64,000 nt of DNA from JACKAF01 sp041391485 (GTDB lineage Bacteria; Bdellovibrionota; FAC87; UBA2466; JACKAF01): NCBI GenBank assembly GCA_041391485.1, contig JAWKNY010000001.1, forward strand, positions 1 to 64,000, given 5' to 3'. Under the pieces are notes generated by a model. It saw only the letters and a list, made by a program, of their open reading frames with translations, was not told the DNA's origin and did no database searches. Made by a program: the position numbers and the translations under genes. Positions 18,813-30,629 of the stretch are shown piece by piece; position 1 is the stretch's first letter; each line of letters begins with the position of its first letter.

Positions 18813-19494
18813 TGCACCCGATTCTGGACGCGCTTGAAAATAAAGAACACGTTATTTGGGACTGGAACGGAACCTTACTCGACGACGTCCATCTATGCGT
18901 CGGTGTGATCAGCGAGCTTCTAGTCGAACAGGGCAAAGCGGCGCTCAGTGGAGGAGTACCGCAACAAATTTGGGTTTCCCGTTGTCGACTACTACGTCCG
19001 GGCTTTCCGGCTTGATTTCGATAGAGCCCCATTTGAGACGGTGGGTGACGGATTTCGTTAAGCGCCAGCAACGAGCGCGTGCACCAATGCCGGCTCTTTT
19101 GAGGGCGTCGAGGACGTACTAAGAAGCCTTCAAACCGGAGGGCGGGATCAGTCGATGGGGCTTTCGGCAGCGAAGGAAAACAAGACCCTGCATTTTCTGA
19201 CCGACACCCACGGGATCGCAGATTACTTCGCCCACCGTTTCGGAATCGCGGATCACTACGCCGCCGGCAAGGTGGCGCGCGGAAAAACAGCTCATTGAGA
19301 CATTGGGCGGACCGCAACTCCTTCGTACTCATCGGAGATACCAAAGATCACGACGCCGAAGTCGCACGGGCGCTCGGCATCGATGCCCTCCTCCTCACCG
19401 GTGGCCACCACCCCATCGCCCGGCTTGAGGCCACCGGATCGCCCGTCCTAAGCTGGACTTTAAAGACATTTCTCACCAATTTGACTTTTGCTAG
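18812..19494 (+). CDS. HAD-superfamily hydrolase, phosphoglycolate-phosphatase-like (frameshifted)
   Basis: About 225 aa. Motif I is DWNGTLLDD, in which the second acidic residue is N as in some HAD subgroups; the late motif VLIGDTKDHDAEVARALGIDALLLTGG gives motif IV and the C-terminal loop. At least three indels (near 18950, 19080 and 19300). The ATG overlaps the previous stop (TGATG). A third-frame reading puts the stop at 19492-19494 after ISHQFDFC. Likely a small-molecule phosphatase; substrate unknown. Confidence 0.75.
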
Positions 19495-19509
19495 GCCATT
19501 TCCTATATT
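19481..19509 (+). promoter_or_regulatory. Sigma-70-type promoter of the 19562 gene
   Basis: TTGACT, a 17-base spacer and TATATT form a near-consensus -35/-10 pair 52 bases before the ATG at 19562. The -35 box overlaps the end of the HAD gene. Confidence 0.65.
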
Positions 19510-19561
19510 GCGCGCCGTCAAACATCTATCTGGAGTTGGGGCTGGAGAGAGAGGATTTTAG

Positions 19562-20474
19562 ATGCGCCACTATCGCCTACGACTATTGGTCTTGTTACTT
19601 GGTTTTTGGACGTCCGCTGGCGTTGCCACGACGGCCGCCCGCAGCTCCGCCCGCTACATGGCCGGCGGCCACGTGATTCTGGGCCCGCAAAAATTAACGG
19701 GCACGGCGGCCCCGCTCAGTTACACCGAGTTTTTCTCTCCCAACCGCCCGGCCTGGATTGCCGATCTGCTCCAGCGTTACACGAATGGAGCGTCCGGAGA
19801 ACTTTCTGAAGATCCTCGACACGCCTTCCGGATCGCACTGGGTAGCCGCCGATCTCCATTACCTGGTCGTCGAACCCGACGCCATGTACGATCACGTAGA
19901 GATAGACTTCGAAGTCTGGTCAGATGCAAAGCCAATCAAGAGCGTGCGCATGATGGCACCTGAGAATGCGGCCTTTAGATTTGACGCCCCCCATTTTGAG
20001 AGCGGCCACCTAGCCGCAAAGGCACGGGTGCACGTCGATCCCAAATCTCTTCTGCCTGGCAATTACCCTTTGCCGTTTGTCTCGCGAGAAGGCAACCGCA
20101 AGACCTGCTTGTCCGAAGAACACTTGGTGGTGGTTCGCATCCCCTCCCCTTGCCGCAAACACCCGGTCAACCTGGCTTGCCGCCCCCAACATTTGGAACG
20201 CAGCCGACAGGACTTGAAATCGGCGGCCATCTTTGAACGCCTCCACAGCTTGGCCGGTCCTGGACTTTCCGCGAGTACGGAAGCCGTCCGGCGGTGCACA
20301 CGGGAACGAAACTGCACGGAAGAAAGTCTAGGGGCGTGCTCAGAGCTGGCGATAGGCGTCGGCGCACCGGCCTGTGCCAAGATCCGTGAACTAGAAGAAG
20401 AGAAGGCCCGCCTCTTCGCCTCAAGCGAAGAAGTCGATCAGTTTTTCGCGCAAACGGATTGCTGCAAGGACTAG
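19562..20474 (+). CDS. Exported protein of unknown function (one frameshift)
   Basis: About 305 aa with an indel near 19790. Signal peptide MRHYRLRLLVLLLGFWTSAGVA. The middle is beta-rich (YDHVEIDFEVWSDAKPIKSVRMM) and the C-terminal third is helical with many Cys (CRKH, CRPQ, CTRERNCTEESLGACSELA, CAKI, CCKD), which suggests disulfide bonds in the periplasm. Its own promoter is at 19481. It overlaps the 3' end of the convergent LysR gene by about 54 bases. No family recognised. Confidence 0.7.
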
Positions 20475-21367
20475 TGCCTGGGACTCGTGAGAGCCTCTTT
20501 CAAGAAGCTCAAGGAAGTAGCACCAGCGACAGACTGCGAGCGTTCCGGCAGGTAGGCGACGCTGATCGATTTCGACAGCGCCTTTTACTGGCACCAAACG
20601 ATAAATCGCCATGCCCCTGACTCTCCAGACTCTGCAAGTGATAGCCCGGTAAAATGCCAGCGCCCATCCCGCTTAGAATAAGCTTAGAAACTCCCCGACA
20701 ATTTCCCAGGTACGCGCGCACATCGAGATCCATTTTCTTCGCGGCAGATGGTGGGCAAACCACTTGTGCAAAACCGGCGCGTCTTCCAGATAAGCGATGT
20801 AGGGAAGTTTCTCGTAATATTTTTTGTATGGGAAACGGGCCCCAGGCTATTCACAAGCTCAGGCGATGCGCATAGCTCAAGCGTCTCGTCGTACACGCGC
20901 TCGGTACGCACACGCGGATCCATCGAAAAATCATCGACGAAGGCAAAATCCAAATCACCATTCAAGAGCTTGCCGTTCATCTCGCAGCGAGCCCAATCTC
21001 CGCCTTAACGATGACCGCAGTTTTACAGGCGCCGCAATCAGAGGCAACAGCACGTTGTACGCAAACTCCGGCGGCATGCCGATCGTCACTGCCCTTTAAC
21101 TCCGTTCCGGAGAGCTGCCAAAACGCCCGTTCCAGTTCGTACATGCCCCGCGCGCAACCCTCATAGAGCGTCTTCGCGGCTGCAGTAGGCACAAGACGCT
21201 GGTGCACCCGATCGAACAGGCGCTGGTTCAAAACATCCTCAAGCGATTTTACGTGCTGAGAAACCCCGGACTGGGTCAAATGGAGCTCTTTCGCAGCATG
21301 GGTCATGCTCCGGTGCCTAAAACCACCGCGAACACTCTTGCTGGTTCAAGTTTAACTGCTCAACCAT
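20421..21367 (-). CDS. LysR-type transcriptional regulator (frameshifted)
   Basis: About 310 aa after bridging at least four indels. The N-terminus MVEQLNLNQ and, after a shift, MTHAAKELHLTQSGVSQHVKSLEDVLNQRLFDR form the LysR helix-turn-helix. Effector-domain pieces: GDLDFAFVDDF, RVYDETLELCASPELVN, MGAGILPGYHL and the C-terminus LREKLIDFFA. It is divergent from the vWA gene (170-base gap), a natural target. Confidence 0.75.
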
Positions 21368-21536
21368 AAAAACGCCTCCCTAGGCCGGGGCATGCCAAAG
21401 CAGAGCCCGAAACCAGAGAGGATTTAACAGCATCAGAATTACTAATCAACCAAACTAAAACTAATAATTTTTCCTTATCCAAAGAAAGCCTTACAACCCC
21501 TCCTGGTGACATTTTTTTGAGCAAAGGAGTCTCACA

Positions 21537-23098
21537 ATGAAAATACAGACAGTGGGCTGCTCGGCACGTTGCTCGTAGCCGCCACCCAAGTCAGCGTCGC
21601 AGAGGAAGTTTCTCTGAAATGGCGCTGGCCAAGAAGCCGAAACCCTAAACCTGGTAAAAGGCCAGGCCGGTGTTTCCTATGACGCCGGCACTCGATTCGA
21701 TCAACGATTCCCGCATCGAAAAGAGTCTTTGCGATCGAACCGGGAACGCGCTCACCGCAAAGCCTCAAGGATTTTTCCGACACCTGCCAGTTGGATCCCA
21801 TCGTCGAGCCCCCCATTCGCTCCCTTAGGTGTACCGGGCGGCCTACCGATCTTGCCTTCCCGGCCCCACGCCCCTCCCGCAGCCCAACAAAAGACTGCGT
21901 CGCGAAGCGCACCGCCGTGGCGGACAAGCTACTACCGGTCGCGAGCCTTCAGACCAAGCTGGATGCGAGCCGTGAAATTCAAGATCCCGCGCTTTCTACG
22001 AAGTGCTCGACCTCGACGCAGCCTTGCAGAAAAAACATGAAAGAGTACAAAGACCGCCCTGTCTTCAAGTTCAATGAAGGTATGGTGGCACCTTGCCGCA
22101 GCTCCGGCCGGCGTAGGCGGTGGCCTGAACGTCACCGCAGGCGGGTACTCAGACTTCGGTTACTTCCGCAAGCTCGTCACCGATGGCCAGGTCCCCTCAT
22201 TTTGAAAGCCTCACCTTGAAGGCTTCCTAAGTGAATTGACCTTTCTCTGACCCCCCAAGCCTGCGACGCGCCTATATTTGTGTACAGCCTATTATGACAG
22301 GACACGGCTGCGAAGAAAGCCTTTTCTGCAAATTGAATGAATTCCAACGTTCAGAAAGCGAACTTCCACCGCAAGCCGCTCAACTTCCGTCGCCTGACAT
22401 TTCGGGTTCCATGAGCGCCACCGATGAATACCGAGAAGTCGCGTCTGGATTTGGGCAAAAGGATGCCATCGCCAAGACAGTTGCTGAGCCTCAACGACAA
22501 GACATCCTTTCCATCGTCCTTTTACACTAACAGCGAAGTGCTCGTACCGGCCGCCCCGGTCACGGACAAGGCCGCACTACTTGAAAAGGTAAACGCGCTC
22601 AAAACAAAAGGAAGCACCAATCAGCGGGTCTAGTCGACGGCTACGAGCAGCTGAGCGAACGGGCTTTGGATTTGGAGGGTTACGAAAGCCGCCTCATCCT
22701 CATCTCGGATGCCGGTCTCAACACAGGCGTCACAGATGAAGCCTCTGTGCTCAAACAAATCACCGACTACGCCAATGAAGGCATCGGCCTCACGGCGATT
22801 GGCCTTGGGCTCAACTTCAACCAGAAGTTGTCCACGCCATCACGCAAAAAGCCGCGGCGGCAACTACCTCATATCCACTTTGGCAAAGACATGTTCCGCT
22901 ACTTCGAGTCCTTTGACTTCCTTGTGACCCCGGTCGCCTACAACCTCAAGGTGGCGTTGGAGTTCCTGGAGCCAACCGTTGAGACCTACGGTGTTCCTCA
23001 AAAACGCCGACGCCCCGGTGCAGGAGCTGATCAACGTCCAGACGTTGTTCTTCAGCGAAGCCGGCGGCGCGATCGTGCTGGAGTACGATCTGAACTAA
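21537..23098 (+). CDS. Exported von Willebrand factor A domain protein (heavily frameshifted)
   Basis: About 510 aa spanning many indels. ATG with AAAGGAGTCTCACA upstream; signal peptide (LLGTLLVAATQVSVAEE after the first shift). A YfbK-like N-terminal part (GGLNVTAGGYSDFGYFRKLV) leads into the vWA domain with MIDAS DISGSM at about 22395, then DKTSFSIVLFTNSEVL, KTKGSTN, LEGYESRLILISDAGLN. C-terminus ends ...IVLEYDLN. Metal-dependent protein binding in the periplasm is expected. Confidence 0.75.
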
Positions 23099-23141
23099 GG
23101 ACAGAAAACAGCGACTGAAAAGCAGCTAGTACGACGCATCT

Positions 23142-23185
23142 AGAGGGGCCCTCGGTTGGGTTGGGGGGGGCCTCCTCTTTTATTT
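23142..23185 (+). terminator. Rho-independent terminator after the vWA gene
   Basis: A GC-rich imperfect inverted repeat (GAGGGGCCC ... GGGCCTCCTC, one bulge) is followed by TTTTATTT, 45 bases after the stop codon. Confidence 0.7.
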
Positions 23186-23237
23186 AGCCTTCCCCTGCTA
23201 TGTTGCGTCCCATCTTTAAGAATTGCGGGAGGCAAAA

Positions 23238-24339
23238 ATGAAGACACGCGCCGCCGTCGCTTGGGCGCCGGGACAGGCTTTGGAAGTCGAAGAACTCGAA
23301 CTACAAGGCCCTCAGAAAGGTGAAGTGGCTAGCAAATTCACATCGCCACCGGCGTTTGCCACACAGATGCTTACACGCTTGGCGCCGATCCCAGGAATTT
23401 TCCCATCTGTGCTCGGCCACGAAGGCGGCGGGCATCGTGGAGAGGAAATCTCCGGACCGCGTCACTTCTGCTGCCGTCGGCGACCAGCCATTCTCCTGAC
23501 CAGAGTGCCGCGCGTGCAAAATATTGCCTTTCAGGGAAAAACAAATTCCTGCCAAGCCGTCCGCGCCACCTGTGGGTAAGGGACTGATGCCGGATGGCAC
23601 GACCCGTTTTTCCAAGAACGGAAAACCAATTTTACTCAATACATGCGAACCACCTTTTCTGAGTACACGGTAGTATGGGAGATTTCGCTCGCTAAAATCA
23701 GCAAAGAAGCGCCGCTAGACAAGATCGGCCTTCTGGGTTGTGGCATCACAACCGGCATCGGCGCAGTCCTCAACACCGAAGGTACTGGCAGGTGCCAGCG
23801 TTGCGGTCTTTGGACTCGGCGGCATCGGTCTCTCTGTCATACAGGGAGCTGTGATGGCAAAAGCCGACGCATTCACGCTGTCGATATCAACGAAGACAAA
23901 TTGAATTCGCTAAGCAGTTAGAGCCACCGATTTCGTAAACCCCAAAAAGTACGATCGTCCTCTGCAGGAAGTATTGGTTGAAATTAGCGACGGCGGTTTT
24001 GACTACACCTTCGAGTGCGTGGGTAATACACAGCTCATGCGCACGGCCTTGGAGTGTTGCCACAAAGGTTGGGGCGAATCGATCATCATCGGTGTGGCCG
24101 GCTCCGGCCAGGAGATTTCGACCCGTCCCTTCCAACTCGTCACGGGAAGAGTCTGGCGCGGTACCGCGTTTGGCGGTGTAAAGGGAAGGACTCAGCTACC
24201 GGGTTACGTCGATCGCTACCTAAAGGGAGAAATCAAGGTGGATGAGATGATCACACACCGGGTGGAACACAAGAATATCAACCAGGCTTTTGAATACATG
24301 CACGGTGGCAAGTGCATCCGATCGATGGTGGACTACTAG
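23238..24339 (+). CDS. frmA: S-(hydroxymethyl)glutathione dehydrogenase, class III ADH (frameshifted)
   Basis: About 368 aa, zinc alcohol dehydrogenase oxidising S-hydroxymethylglutathione with NAD. Visible landmarks across at least six indels: MKTRAAVAWAPGQ, HTDA-type segment, GHEGGG, the CxxC zinc loop region, TTRFSKNGKPI, TTFSEYTVV, GLLGCGITTGIGAVLNT, the Rossmann motif VFGLGGIGLSVIQG and the intact C-terminal third (FDYTFECVGNTQLMRTALE). GGGAGGCAAAA precedes the ATG. Followed after 2 bases by frmB: a glutathione-dependent formaldehyde detoxification operon. Confidence 0.9.
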
Positions 24340-24341
24340 AT

Positions 24342-25193
24342 ATGGTGATGGAACTCGCGTCTCTTAGCAAAAAATCCAAATCTTTTGGCGGCTGGGTGGA
24401 ATACTACCAACACGCCTCACGCCAAACCAAAACCACGATGCGCTTTTCGGTATTTCGACCTCCGCAGGCGGAAGCAGGACCGGTGCCGGTACTCTATTGG
24501 TTATCCGGCCTCACCTGTACGGAAGAGAATTTCACGGCAAAGTCCAGTGTCCAAAAGTACGCTGCGGAACATGGGCTACTCGTTGTCGCCCCGGATACCA
24601 GCCCACGCGGAGCCAGTATCCCCGGCGAGGATAAAGACTGGGACTTTGGAACAGGCGCCGGTTTTTATGTGAACGCCACCGAGGAACCCTGGGCCGCCCA
24701 CTACCGTATGGATGCCTACGTCACGGAAGAACTTCCGGCGCTCATTGAAAAGCAATTTCCAGTGAAGCCCAATTGCTGCGCGATCAGCGGGCACTCCATG
24801 GGCGGACACGGAGCCCTTGTTGCGGCTCTCAGAAACCCCGGTCGCTACCGTAGCGTTTCCGCTTTTGCGCCTATCTGCGCCCCTTCCAAAGTACCCTGGG
24901 GTGAAAAGGCTTTTAGCCATTACCTAGGATCCGATCGCGAAAAGTGGAAGGCCTACGACGCTTGCGAACTCATCGCAAACGCAAAGGAAAAACTCCCCCT
25001 ACTTGTCGATCAGGGGACGCATGATTCCTTCCTGAAAGATCAGCTCAAACCCGAGCTGCTGAAAGAAGCGTGTGAGAAGGCCGGCTATCCCCTGGAGCTG
25101 CGGATGCAAGAGGACTACGACCACAGTTACTTTTTCATTGCTACCTTCATCGGCGAGCACATCGCGTTCCACGCCAAATACCTGAAGGCCTAA
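24342..25193 (+). CDS. frmB: S-formylglutathione hydrolase
   Basis: 283 aa, intact. Esterase-D type alpha/beta hydrolase that releases formate from S-formylglutathione, the step after frmA. Nucleophile Ser in GHSMGGHG, acid Asp in DQGTHDSF and His in DHSYFF; family signature WLSGLTCTEENF near residue 55. An ATG 6 bases downstream is an alternative start. Confidence 0.95.
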   Translation: MVMELASLSKKSKSFGGWVEYYQHASRQTKTTMRFSVFRPPQAEAGPVPVLYWLSGLTCTEENFTAKSSVQKYAAEHGLLVVAPDTSPRGASIPGEDKDWDFGTGAGFYVNATEEPWAAHYRMDAYVTEELPALIEKQFPVKPNCCAISGHSMGGHGALVAALRNPGRYRSVSAFAPICAPSKVPWGEKAFSHYLGSDREKWKAYDACELIANAKEKLPLLVDQGTHDSFLKDQLKPELLKEACEKAGYPLELRMQEDYDHSYFFIATFIGEHIAFHAKYLKA

Positions 25194-25211
25194 CGCCAGC
25201 AAAACGCCCAA

Positions 25212-25248
25212 GCCGCGAGAGAAAACTTGTGGCATACTGTTTTTTTTT
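25212..25248 (+). terminator. Weak hairpin with T-run after frmB
   Basis: GCCGC pairs with GTGGC across a 12-base loop, then a run of nine T. The stem is short, so the T-run is the stronger part of the evidence. Confidence 0.4.
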
Positions 25249-25260
25249 GAGGAGGTCGTT

Positions 25261-26253
25261 ATTTCTTCAGCCTGGGGTGCCGAAACCAAATACTTTTACG
25301 CGATAACGCCGGAAAAAATTCTGGACGCTGTCGAGGCTGGCGGGCTTCTCTGCACCGGTCGCTGTTTGCCGTTGAACAGCATGGAGAACCGCGTTTACGA
25401 AGTGGAAATCGAACTCGACGAAGCTCCCGAGAACCCTAGCGATCGTTTCCGAATTGCAAAATTTTATCGTCCAGGCCGCTGGACCAAAGAACAGATCCTG
25501 GAAGAGCACCAGTTTCTTCATGATCTGGAAGAAGCGGAGATCCCTGTTGTCGCTCCCCTGAGGTTTGAAAACGGCGAAACCTTGCGCAAATTGGAGGACA
25601 TCGACATCTGGTACACGCTTTTCCCAAAACGGGGCGGACGCAACCCCGATGAGCTGACCAACTTTCAAGTCGATCAGATCGGGCGACTCCTCGCGCGCTT
25701 GCACGCCGTCGGTGCCTCCCGTCCCGCCCCTCACCGCTTGCAACTATCCCCTCAGACGTATGGCATTGAAAGTTTAAGATACCTTAGCCGATTCACGAGG
25801 TGCTGCCCGCCCACATTGAACAAGGCTACAAACAGATTGTAGAGACCATTTGCAAAACCACCGCTCAATGGTTTGAAGCATGGTGCAGCGCATTCACGGA
25901 GACAGCCATTTGGGGAACCTCCTGCTCGGAATGCGGACTCTTCTGGGTGGATTTTGACGATATGGTGCGCGGGCCTTTTGCGGATGTTTGTTTCTGCTTC
26001 CGGGGCGAGACGAGTACATTTAGACAGAGGGATCAATGCTTGGACCTATTGTCAGATCAATGAACAACTATGAATGCGGCTGATTGAACCCTTACGCGCT
26101 CTGCGCTTTGTGCATTTTTCAGCGTGGATATCCAAACGCTGGGAAGATCCTGCCTTTCCACGCGCGTTCCCACAATACGGTGATGCGCGCTATTGGGAGC
26201 AGCAGTTGATGGATTTGCGTGAGCAGCTGGCTCTGATTCAGCAGGATGCCTAG
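25261..26253 (+). CDS. srkA: Stress response kinase A (SrkA/YihE-like), frameshifted
   Basis: About 330 aa, the normal SrkA length. Atypical Ser/Thr kinase linked to envelope stress and cell-death control in E. coli. Landmarks: LPLNSMENRVYEVEIE, IAKFYRPGRWTKEQILEEHQFL, LFPKRGGR, IGRLLARLHAVGA, then HGDSHLGNLL (catalytic loop) in another frame, and the C-terminus IEPLRALRFVHFSAWISKRW...FPQYGDARYWEQQ. Indels near 25790, 25890 and 26050. No ATG or GTG fits: an ATT at 25261 lies 7 bases after a perfect AGGAGGT site. Confidence 0.85.
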
Positions 26254-26999
26254 GTAACCGGTGTTTTTCAATCTGGCGATAAACTTCTGAAGCAGCTCTT
26301 CCATAGCATCACCAGGTTCCAAGTACATGTAGAGGAAAGCCAGAATTCTGGCGTCTATCTGGGTGAGCTGTGTGACGTATCCCGAAACGCCGTTCTTTTC
26401 ATAAAAAACGCTGTCGGCATACAAAGCTTGGTCGCGCATCGGACCCATCACTTGGGTAAGTTCCTCAAGCAGGGTGTGGCGCAGAACGGTGTCCGATCCC
26501 GGATCAGATTGAATGAGAACTACGCCGTCCAAAATTCGGCCAACCGAATCGTTGTGTGTCCAGAAAAAGCCCGAATTCCCTTCGACGTAGTCGATTCCGA
26601 AATAATCACCCATTTGCGCCATTTGAGAACCCAGTCCAAACGCCAGTTTGATATCCCGGCACCATCTGGTTTGTCTTGATGACCTGGATCTGAATCCCTG
26701 AGTACCGAATCGCGTAGTTCACTTGGAGTGGCGGCGTTGGCGTATTGCTTTTGTTGGGTCGTGGCATTGAAGAATGAAAGGGTTGGCGAGTGCATCCAAC
26801 GAACGATGGTACTCCCCACCATATTCGGCGCCCAAAACGACTGGACAGAAACGCAAAATCGGATTGCAGAGCGGGGCTAACGGTTTGGATTCCGGAAACT
26901 GGTGGTACTGCTATCTGTTAGTCGCGCTCAGCCGCTGGATTTTCGACGCCTGTGCAAAAAACCAACAACGACATTGCCAGGTATGGTTAGAGTCTGCAT
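26119..26999 (-). CDS. DUF2927-like exported protein (frameshifted)
   Basis: About 280 aa or less. The best part, read without interruption from about 26620, has LLEELTQVMGPMRDQ, ADSVFYE, TQLTQIDARILAFLYMYLEPGD, which is the DUF2927 pattern, a putative zinc-peptidase-like periplasmic family. N-terminal part in other frames: a hydrophobic start near 26999 and IVRWMHSPTLSFF. The open frame overlaps the convergent srkA end by 135 bases, so the true stop may lie near 26250. Confidence 0.55.
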
Positions 27000-27195
27000 G
27001 TTGTCGAATCAAAGCTAGGCAAATACCTTTATGGGGTGCAAAGCACATGCATCCCCGCGAGCCGAGGCGCACTTTTTAGTGCTGTAATTTCAATTACTTC
27101 TAACCCACCTCTCATGCCGTGAATACGGACTGTATACACCTTTTAGACAGCTGTCGTGGGCTCGGCCGACGACGAATGAATCTGGGGGCAGCCCG

Positions 27196-28304
27196 TGATA
27201 TGCTTAAACTTAGCACCGCACTCTACTCCCTATGCCCAAAAACAAAGCCGCCTCCTCTATCTGGTAAACGCGCCGATCGATTTCATATTCATCGGAGGCT
27301 TTTCACTCGTCACCTTCGCCATTACGTTCAACCTTGTGGGGAAGGCATCAGCCACGACTTCATCCTCCAGCTAGCGGTGTTTTTGCTCTGGGTCGAGCGG
27401 CCCATTTCGCGGCGAGCAACTACCGCTTGTACTCCAGTCGAGACAATATCCGCCAGTACCCCATCACGGCCCTCGTCATGCCTATCGTGGTTCTCGGTGA
27501 AAATCATCGGATCTTTCTTTCTCCGCAAACCTTGGCACCCTTTTGGGCGGGCTTACTCTGTTTCTGGTCTGCTTGCTTTCACTTCAGCGGTCAGTCCGTC
27601 GGCATTACGTTGCTCTACGCCCGTCGTTCCGGCATCGTTCTGAGTCCGTGGGAACGCTACTCTTTTGCGGCGTTTATTTTCACAACTTTTCTCTTCTCGT
27701 CTTGGACGGGCGACGCCAACCCAGTTGGAGCCGGTTACTACGGAATTGAATACCCGGGGCTCGGGGTCCCTGGCTGGTTCGGTTACGCGGCCGAAGCCAG
27801 CATCATGGATCGCCGGGATCCCACTTGCCGTTTTGCTTCGCCCGAGCATCATCAGACAAGAAGGTAGCGTCTCGCCGGGTCGTGTGCTTCCCGCGGGCCA
27901 GTACGAACGGTTTCGTGACAGAGCCGGGGACACAAAACTTCATCCTCGTCCCCTTCTTCCACAGCATCCAATGCATGTATCGCTTGGGTATTGCAGCTCC
28001 GATTGAGAAAAGATAAACAAGATTCCGGGTTTAAACCTTCGTACTTACGAGTATTCGGTGGGGCGCGCTGAACATCCTGGGTGGATGCTACTCTTTTACT
28101 TTTTCCGATCTTCTGTACCTGGTTCGGCTTCCCGCTCGATTTTGCAACCGGTGTTGCCATCGCGGGCGTCCAGATTCATCACTTTTTTGTGGACGGCGTG
28201 ATCTGGAAGCTTCGCAACCCCGCCGTAGCGGCCCCATTGATGGGAAGTTTCTCCGATCTCCTTAAACTGCTCGCTACCGGCGAAGCTTGCGGAGTGCCGC
28301 GTGA
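27196..28304 (+). CDS. Polytopic membrane protein (frameshifted)
   Basis: About 365 aa over several indels. Hydrophobic segments: APIDFIFIGGFSLVTFAITF, LVMPIVVLG, GLLCFWSACFHFSGQSVGITLL, RYSFAAFIFTTFLFSSW, then NFILVPFFHSIQCMY, LLFPIFCTWFGFPLDFATGVAIAG and the His-rich end HHFFVDGVIWKLRNP. The motifs HFAASNYRLYSSRDNIRQYP and HHFFVDGVIWK are conserved-looking and could bind metal. The last codons overlap the cyclophilin start (GTGA). Family not named with confidence. Confidence 0.55.
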
Positions 28305-28846
28305 AACGAATTCTGCTTCTTCTTCTCTTTATATACGCATGTTCGCTGAAAAGCCTTCGGTGACGAACGCGTCGTACTGCATACCATTGCCGGAGATATC
28401 GTCCTTGGACTCTTCCCCGACAAAGCCCCCCGCCATGTAGAACAAATTCTGCGTTTGGTGCGGATGGGGGCTTACGACACGACCCACTTTTATCGACTCG
28501 AACGGGTTTTGTCCTCCAAACTTCGCTCATCGAAGACAGGACTATCCCAGCTCATCCCGACTTATTGGCTCAAGCGAAGCCACTCCCTTAGAAATCGGCG
28601 ATCTCAAACACGAGCAATGGGTGCTCTCGATGGCTCGCCAGGACAACGACCCCAATAGCGCGACAAGCTCCTTCTCCATCCTGCTGGGAAGGCACCTCAC
28701 CTTGATGGCAAATACACCATCTTTGGACAGGTCATCGACGGTTTGATGTCATTTCAGAATTACTCAAAGCCCCGCTCACGCCGGACAAAAAGCCGATGCG
28801 GTTGAGCATCCAAAAAGCAGAGGTGTTAAACGTCCGTGAACTTTGA
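28301..28846 (+). CDS. Cyclophilin-type peptidyl-prolyl isomerase (frameshifted)
   Basis: About 180 aa. GTG start with GGAG six bases before; signal peptide or lipoprotein-like N-terminus (KRILLLLLFIYACSLKS, with a Cys). Cyclophilin landmarks: GDIVLGLFPDKAPRHVEQILRL, YDTTHFYRLE, SMARQDNDPNSATSSFSILLG, DGKYTIFGQVIDG. About four indels. Periplasmic proline isomerase is the expected role. Confidence 0.8.
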
Positions 28847-29178
28847 GCAAAACATTGGCTCCAGCCGTCGGAGAAGCTCAAGAGCCCCTATTCGGTACAC
28901 CTTGTCGCGGGAATCAGTTTGATTCACTCGTTTCACTGGCCCGCTTTTTTATCGGAAAGAATTTCTGACGGAGCAGCAGTTCTCCAACTCTACTTACCTC
29001 TCAATCTGCTCATCGCTGTGTTTTTCTGTTGTTTACCGCGCTGCCCGGAACTTCAACACACACGCGCGTGGCTCGGTGGACTTCTCTCCACCCAACGATG
29101 CGCCGCTCTGGCTGATGGGTCGGTTGAAGGCTCCCGTCCTCTAAAAGAATACCTAAGCAATTGTGCTAGAGTAATAGG
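28847..29178. other. Unassigned stretch, possibly coding
   Basis: A plus-strand reading from about 28910 is hydrophobic (ISLIHSFHWPAFLSERIS; LYLPLNLLIAVFFCCL) and may be part of a small membrane protein, but no start, family or complete frame can be supported. Confidence 0.3.
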
Positions 29179-30568
29179 ATGAAAAATTTCGTCTGCACGC
29201 TTGCCCTTCTCTTTGCATTCCTACGGCTCTCAACACGCAGCAGCAACGCCTCCCGCAGCTCGGGACGAACACAAGAAAACTCCAGTCGAACGCCCTCAGC
29301 ATCGGAAAGCGCTGCACGGTGGGCCTTTCCGCCGAAACTGTGAGGCTTTGAAGGACGCGCCCCTGTCTATCGACTTGCCAGACGGCACCATTATCCCGAA
29401 CCGCATGGCGCGCGGAAAACTACGCGTCACCAAAGCCCCAAAGAAGAAGCGGAAGAGGCGATTGAGCAAAAGAAAAACAATATCAAGTTCACCAAAGAAG
29501 TACTGGCAGCAAAAACAAAATGGAACACCGACACCGCGGAGTTGACACGAAGAAAGACGACGTCAAATCAAAAGCGCTTCTCCCAAACCTTTCAGGACTA
29601 CCTCGCCGCTCCGCATGGACGGGGCCGTAAATATGATGTTTCGATCGAAGGCCACGGGAATCGTCTTTCTGCCAGTGGCTTTGATAAGGAAGAGGCAGAT
29701 ATCGAGCCGTTCACCTCCAAGAACGCTCGCAAAACTCAAGGAGCTTCTGATTACAATTTGAGACGCTTCAAACAAAAACTGACCGCTTGGAAGCCGAAAG
29801 AATCACCCAGAAAAAGCAGAGCCCGCAGTTGCGTCAGGCTGCGAAGATGAAAATGAATCGGACAACGGCCTTTGCGGCGTCAGCCGACGACTCAGGCACG
29901 GAAAAAGAAACACTTTCGCCAGAACAGGGCTGAAATGGAGAAGAAGCTCTTGAACGGTCGTAAGTACGAAGCACTAAGCGATCACGAGAAAAGCCTAGTC
30001 GATAGAATCAAATCGGTCGCTTAACCACCGAAGGCCGCATCTTGCTCCGGATTCCAAATACTTTTATCGCAAGAACGATCACTCGATTAACGTTTGTACC
30101 GGCTTCTTGCTGGATCCGGATCAAGCCGATTTTGCTCTTCCGGACGCCGAACTGGCGCACGCGATTGATCCCTTTGCACCTGCCGTTCCCCTTAATGAAA
30201 GCTAAAAAGATAACTTTCTCAAATGGGTGGATCGAGAAAACGGCGTATTTCAATGCAGATGCGCGTTCGAGCGATTATCTACCGCTCCTGGGGTCACGGA
30301 CGCTCGGTTTCGGACGAATGGGACAGGATTACCTAACGTCCTATCCCTACGCCCTGGACTTTAGCCAGATGCGGTCGATTACTTCGCGAACTATCAAGAA
30401 AGCATCCACTTTCGGTCTGTGCGCTGACTGCCAGCTTCCGACGCGCGCAAAAGCGTCATCGAATGCCTGGGCGACGACAAGCGATTTCAAATCTACAAAG
30501 AAAGCAACGCACGAAGGATCATCGAGCGCGTGCGCAAGTATCGAAAGAGTTTCTGGGACTGGGCCTAA
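29179..30568 (+). CDS. Exported protein of unknown function, possibly two genes (frameshifted)
   Basis: ATG at 29179 begins a signal peptide (MKNFVCTLALLFAF). Downstream coding potential moves between frames: a Lys/Glu-rich helical region (EAEEAIEQKKNNIKFTKEVL) with a stop option at about 30024 (SDHEKSLVDRIKSVA), then a globular region with KYFYRKNDHSINVCTGFLLD, FALPDAELAHAIDP, and the end CLGDDKRFQIYKESNARRIIERVRKYRKSF. The AELAHAIDP segment recalls metalloprotease helices in which an Asp/Glu and His bind zinc, but a full HExxH is absent. One long or two adjacent genes cannot be told apart. Confidence 0.45.
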
Positions 30569-30629
30569 GGAAGGCGCATTATATACCGTACTCCAAAAAC
30601 ATCTGAGTGTGGCGTAGGCGGCGTAGCGA

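Noticed and set aside
22235..22276. TTGACC ... TATATT as a promoter inside the vWA gene
   Set aside because: Spacer is about 30 bases, far from 16-18, and it lies in coding sequence.
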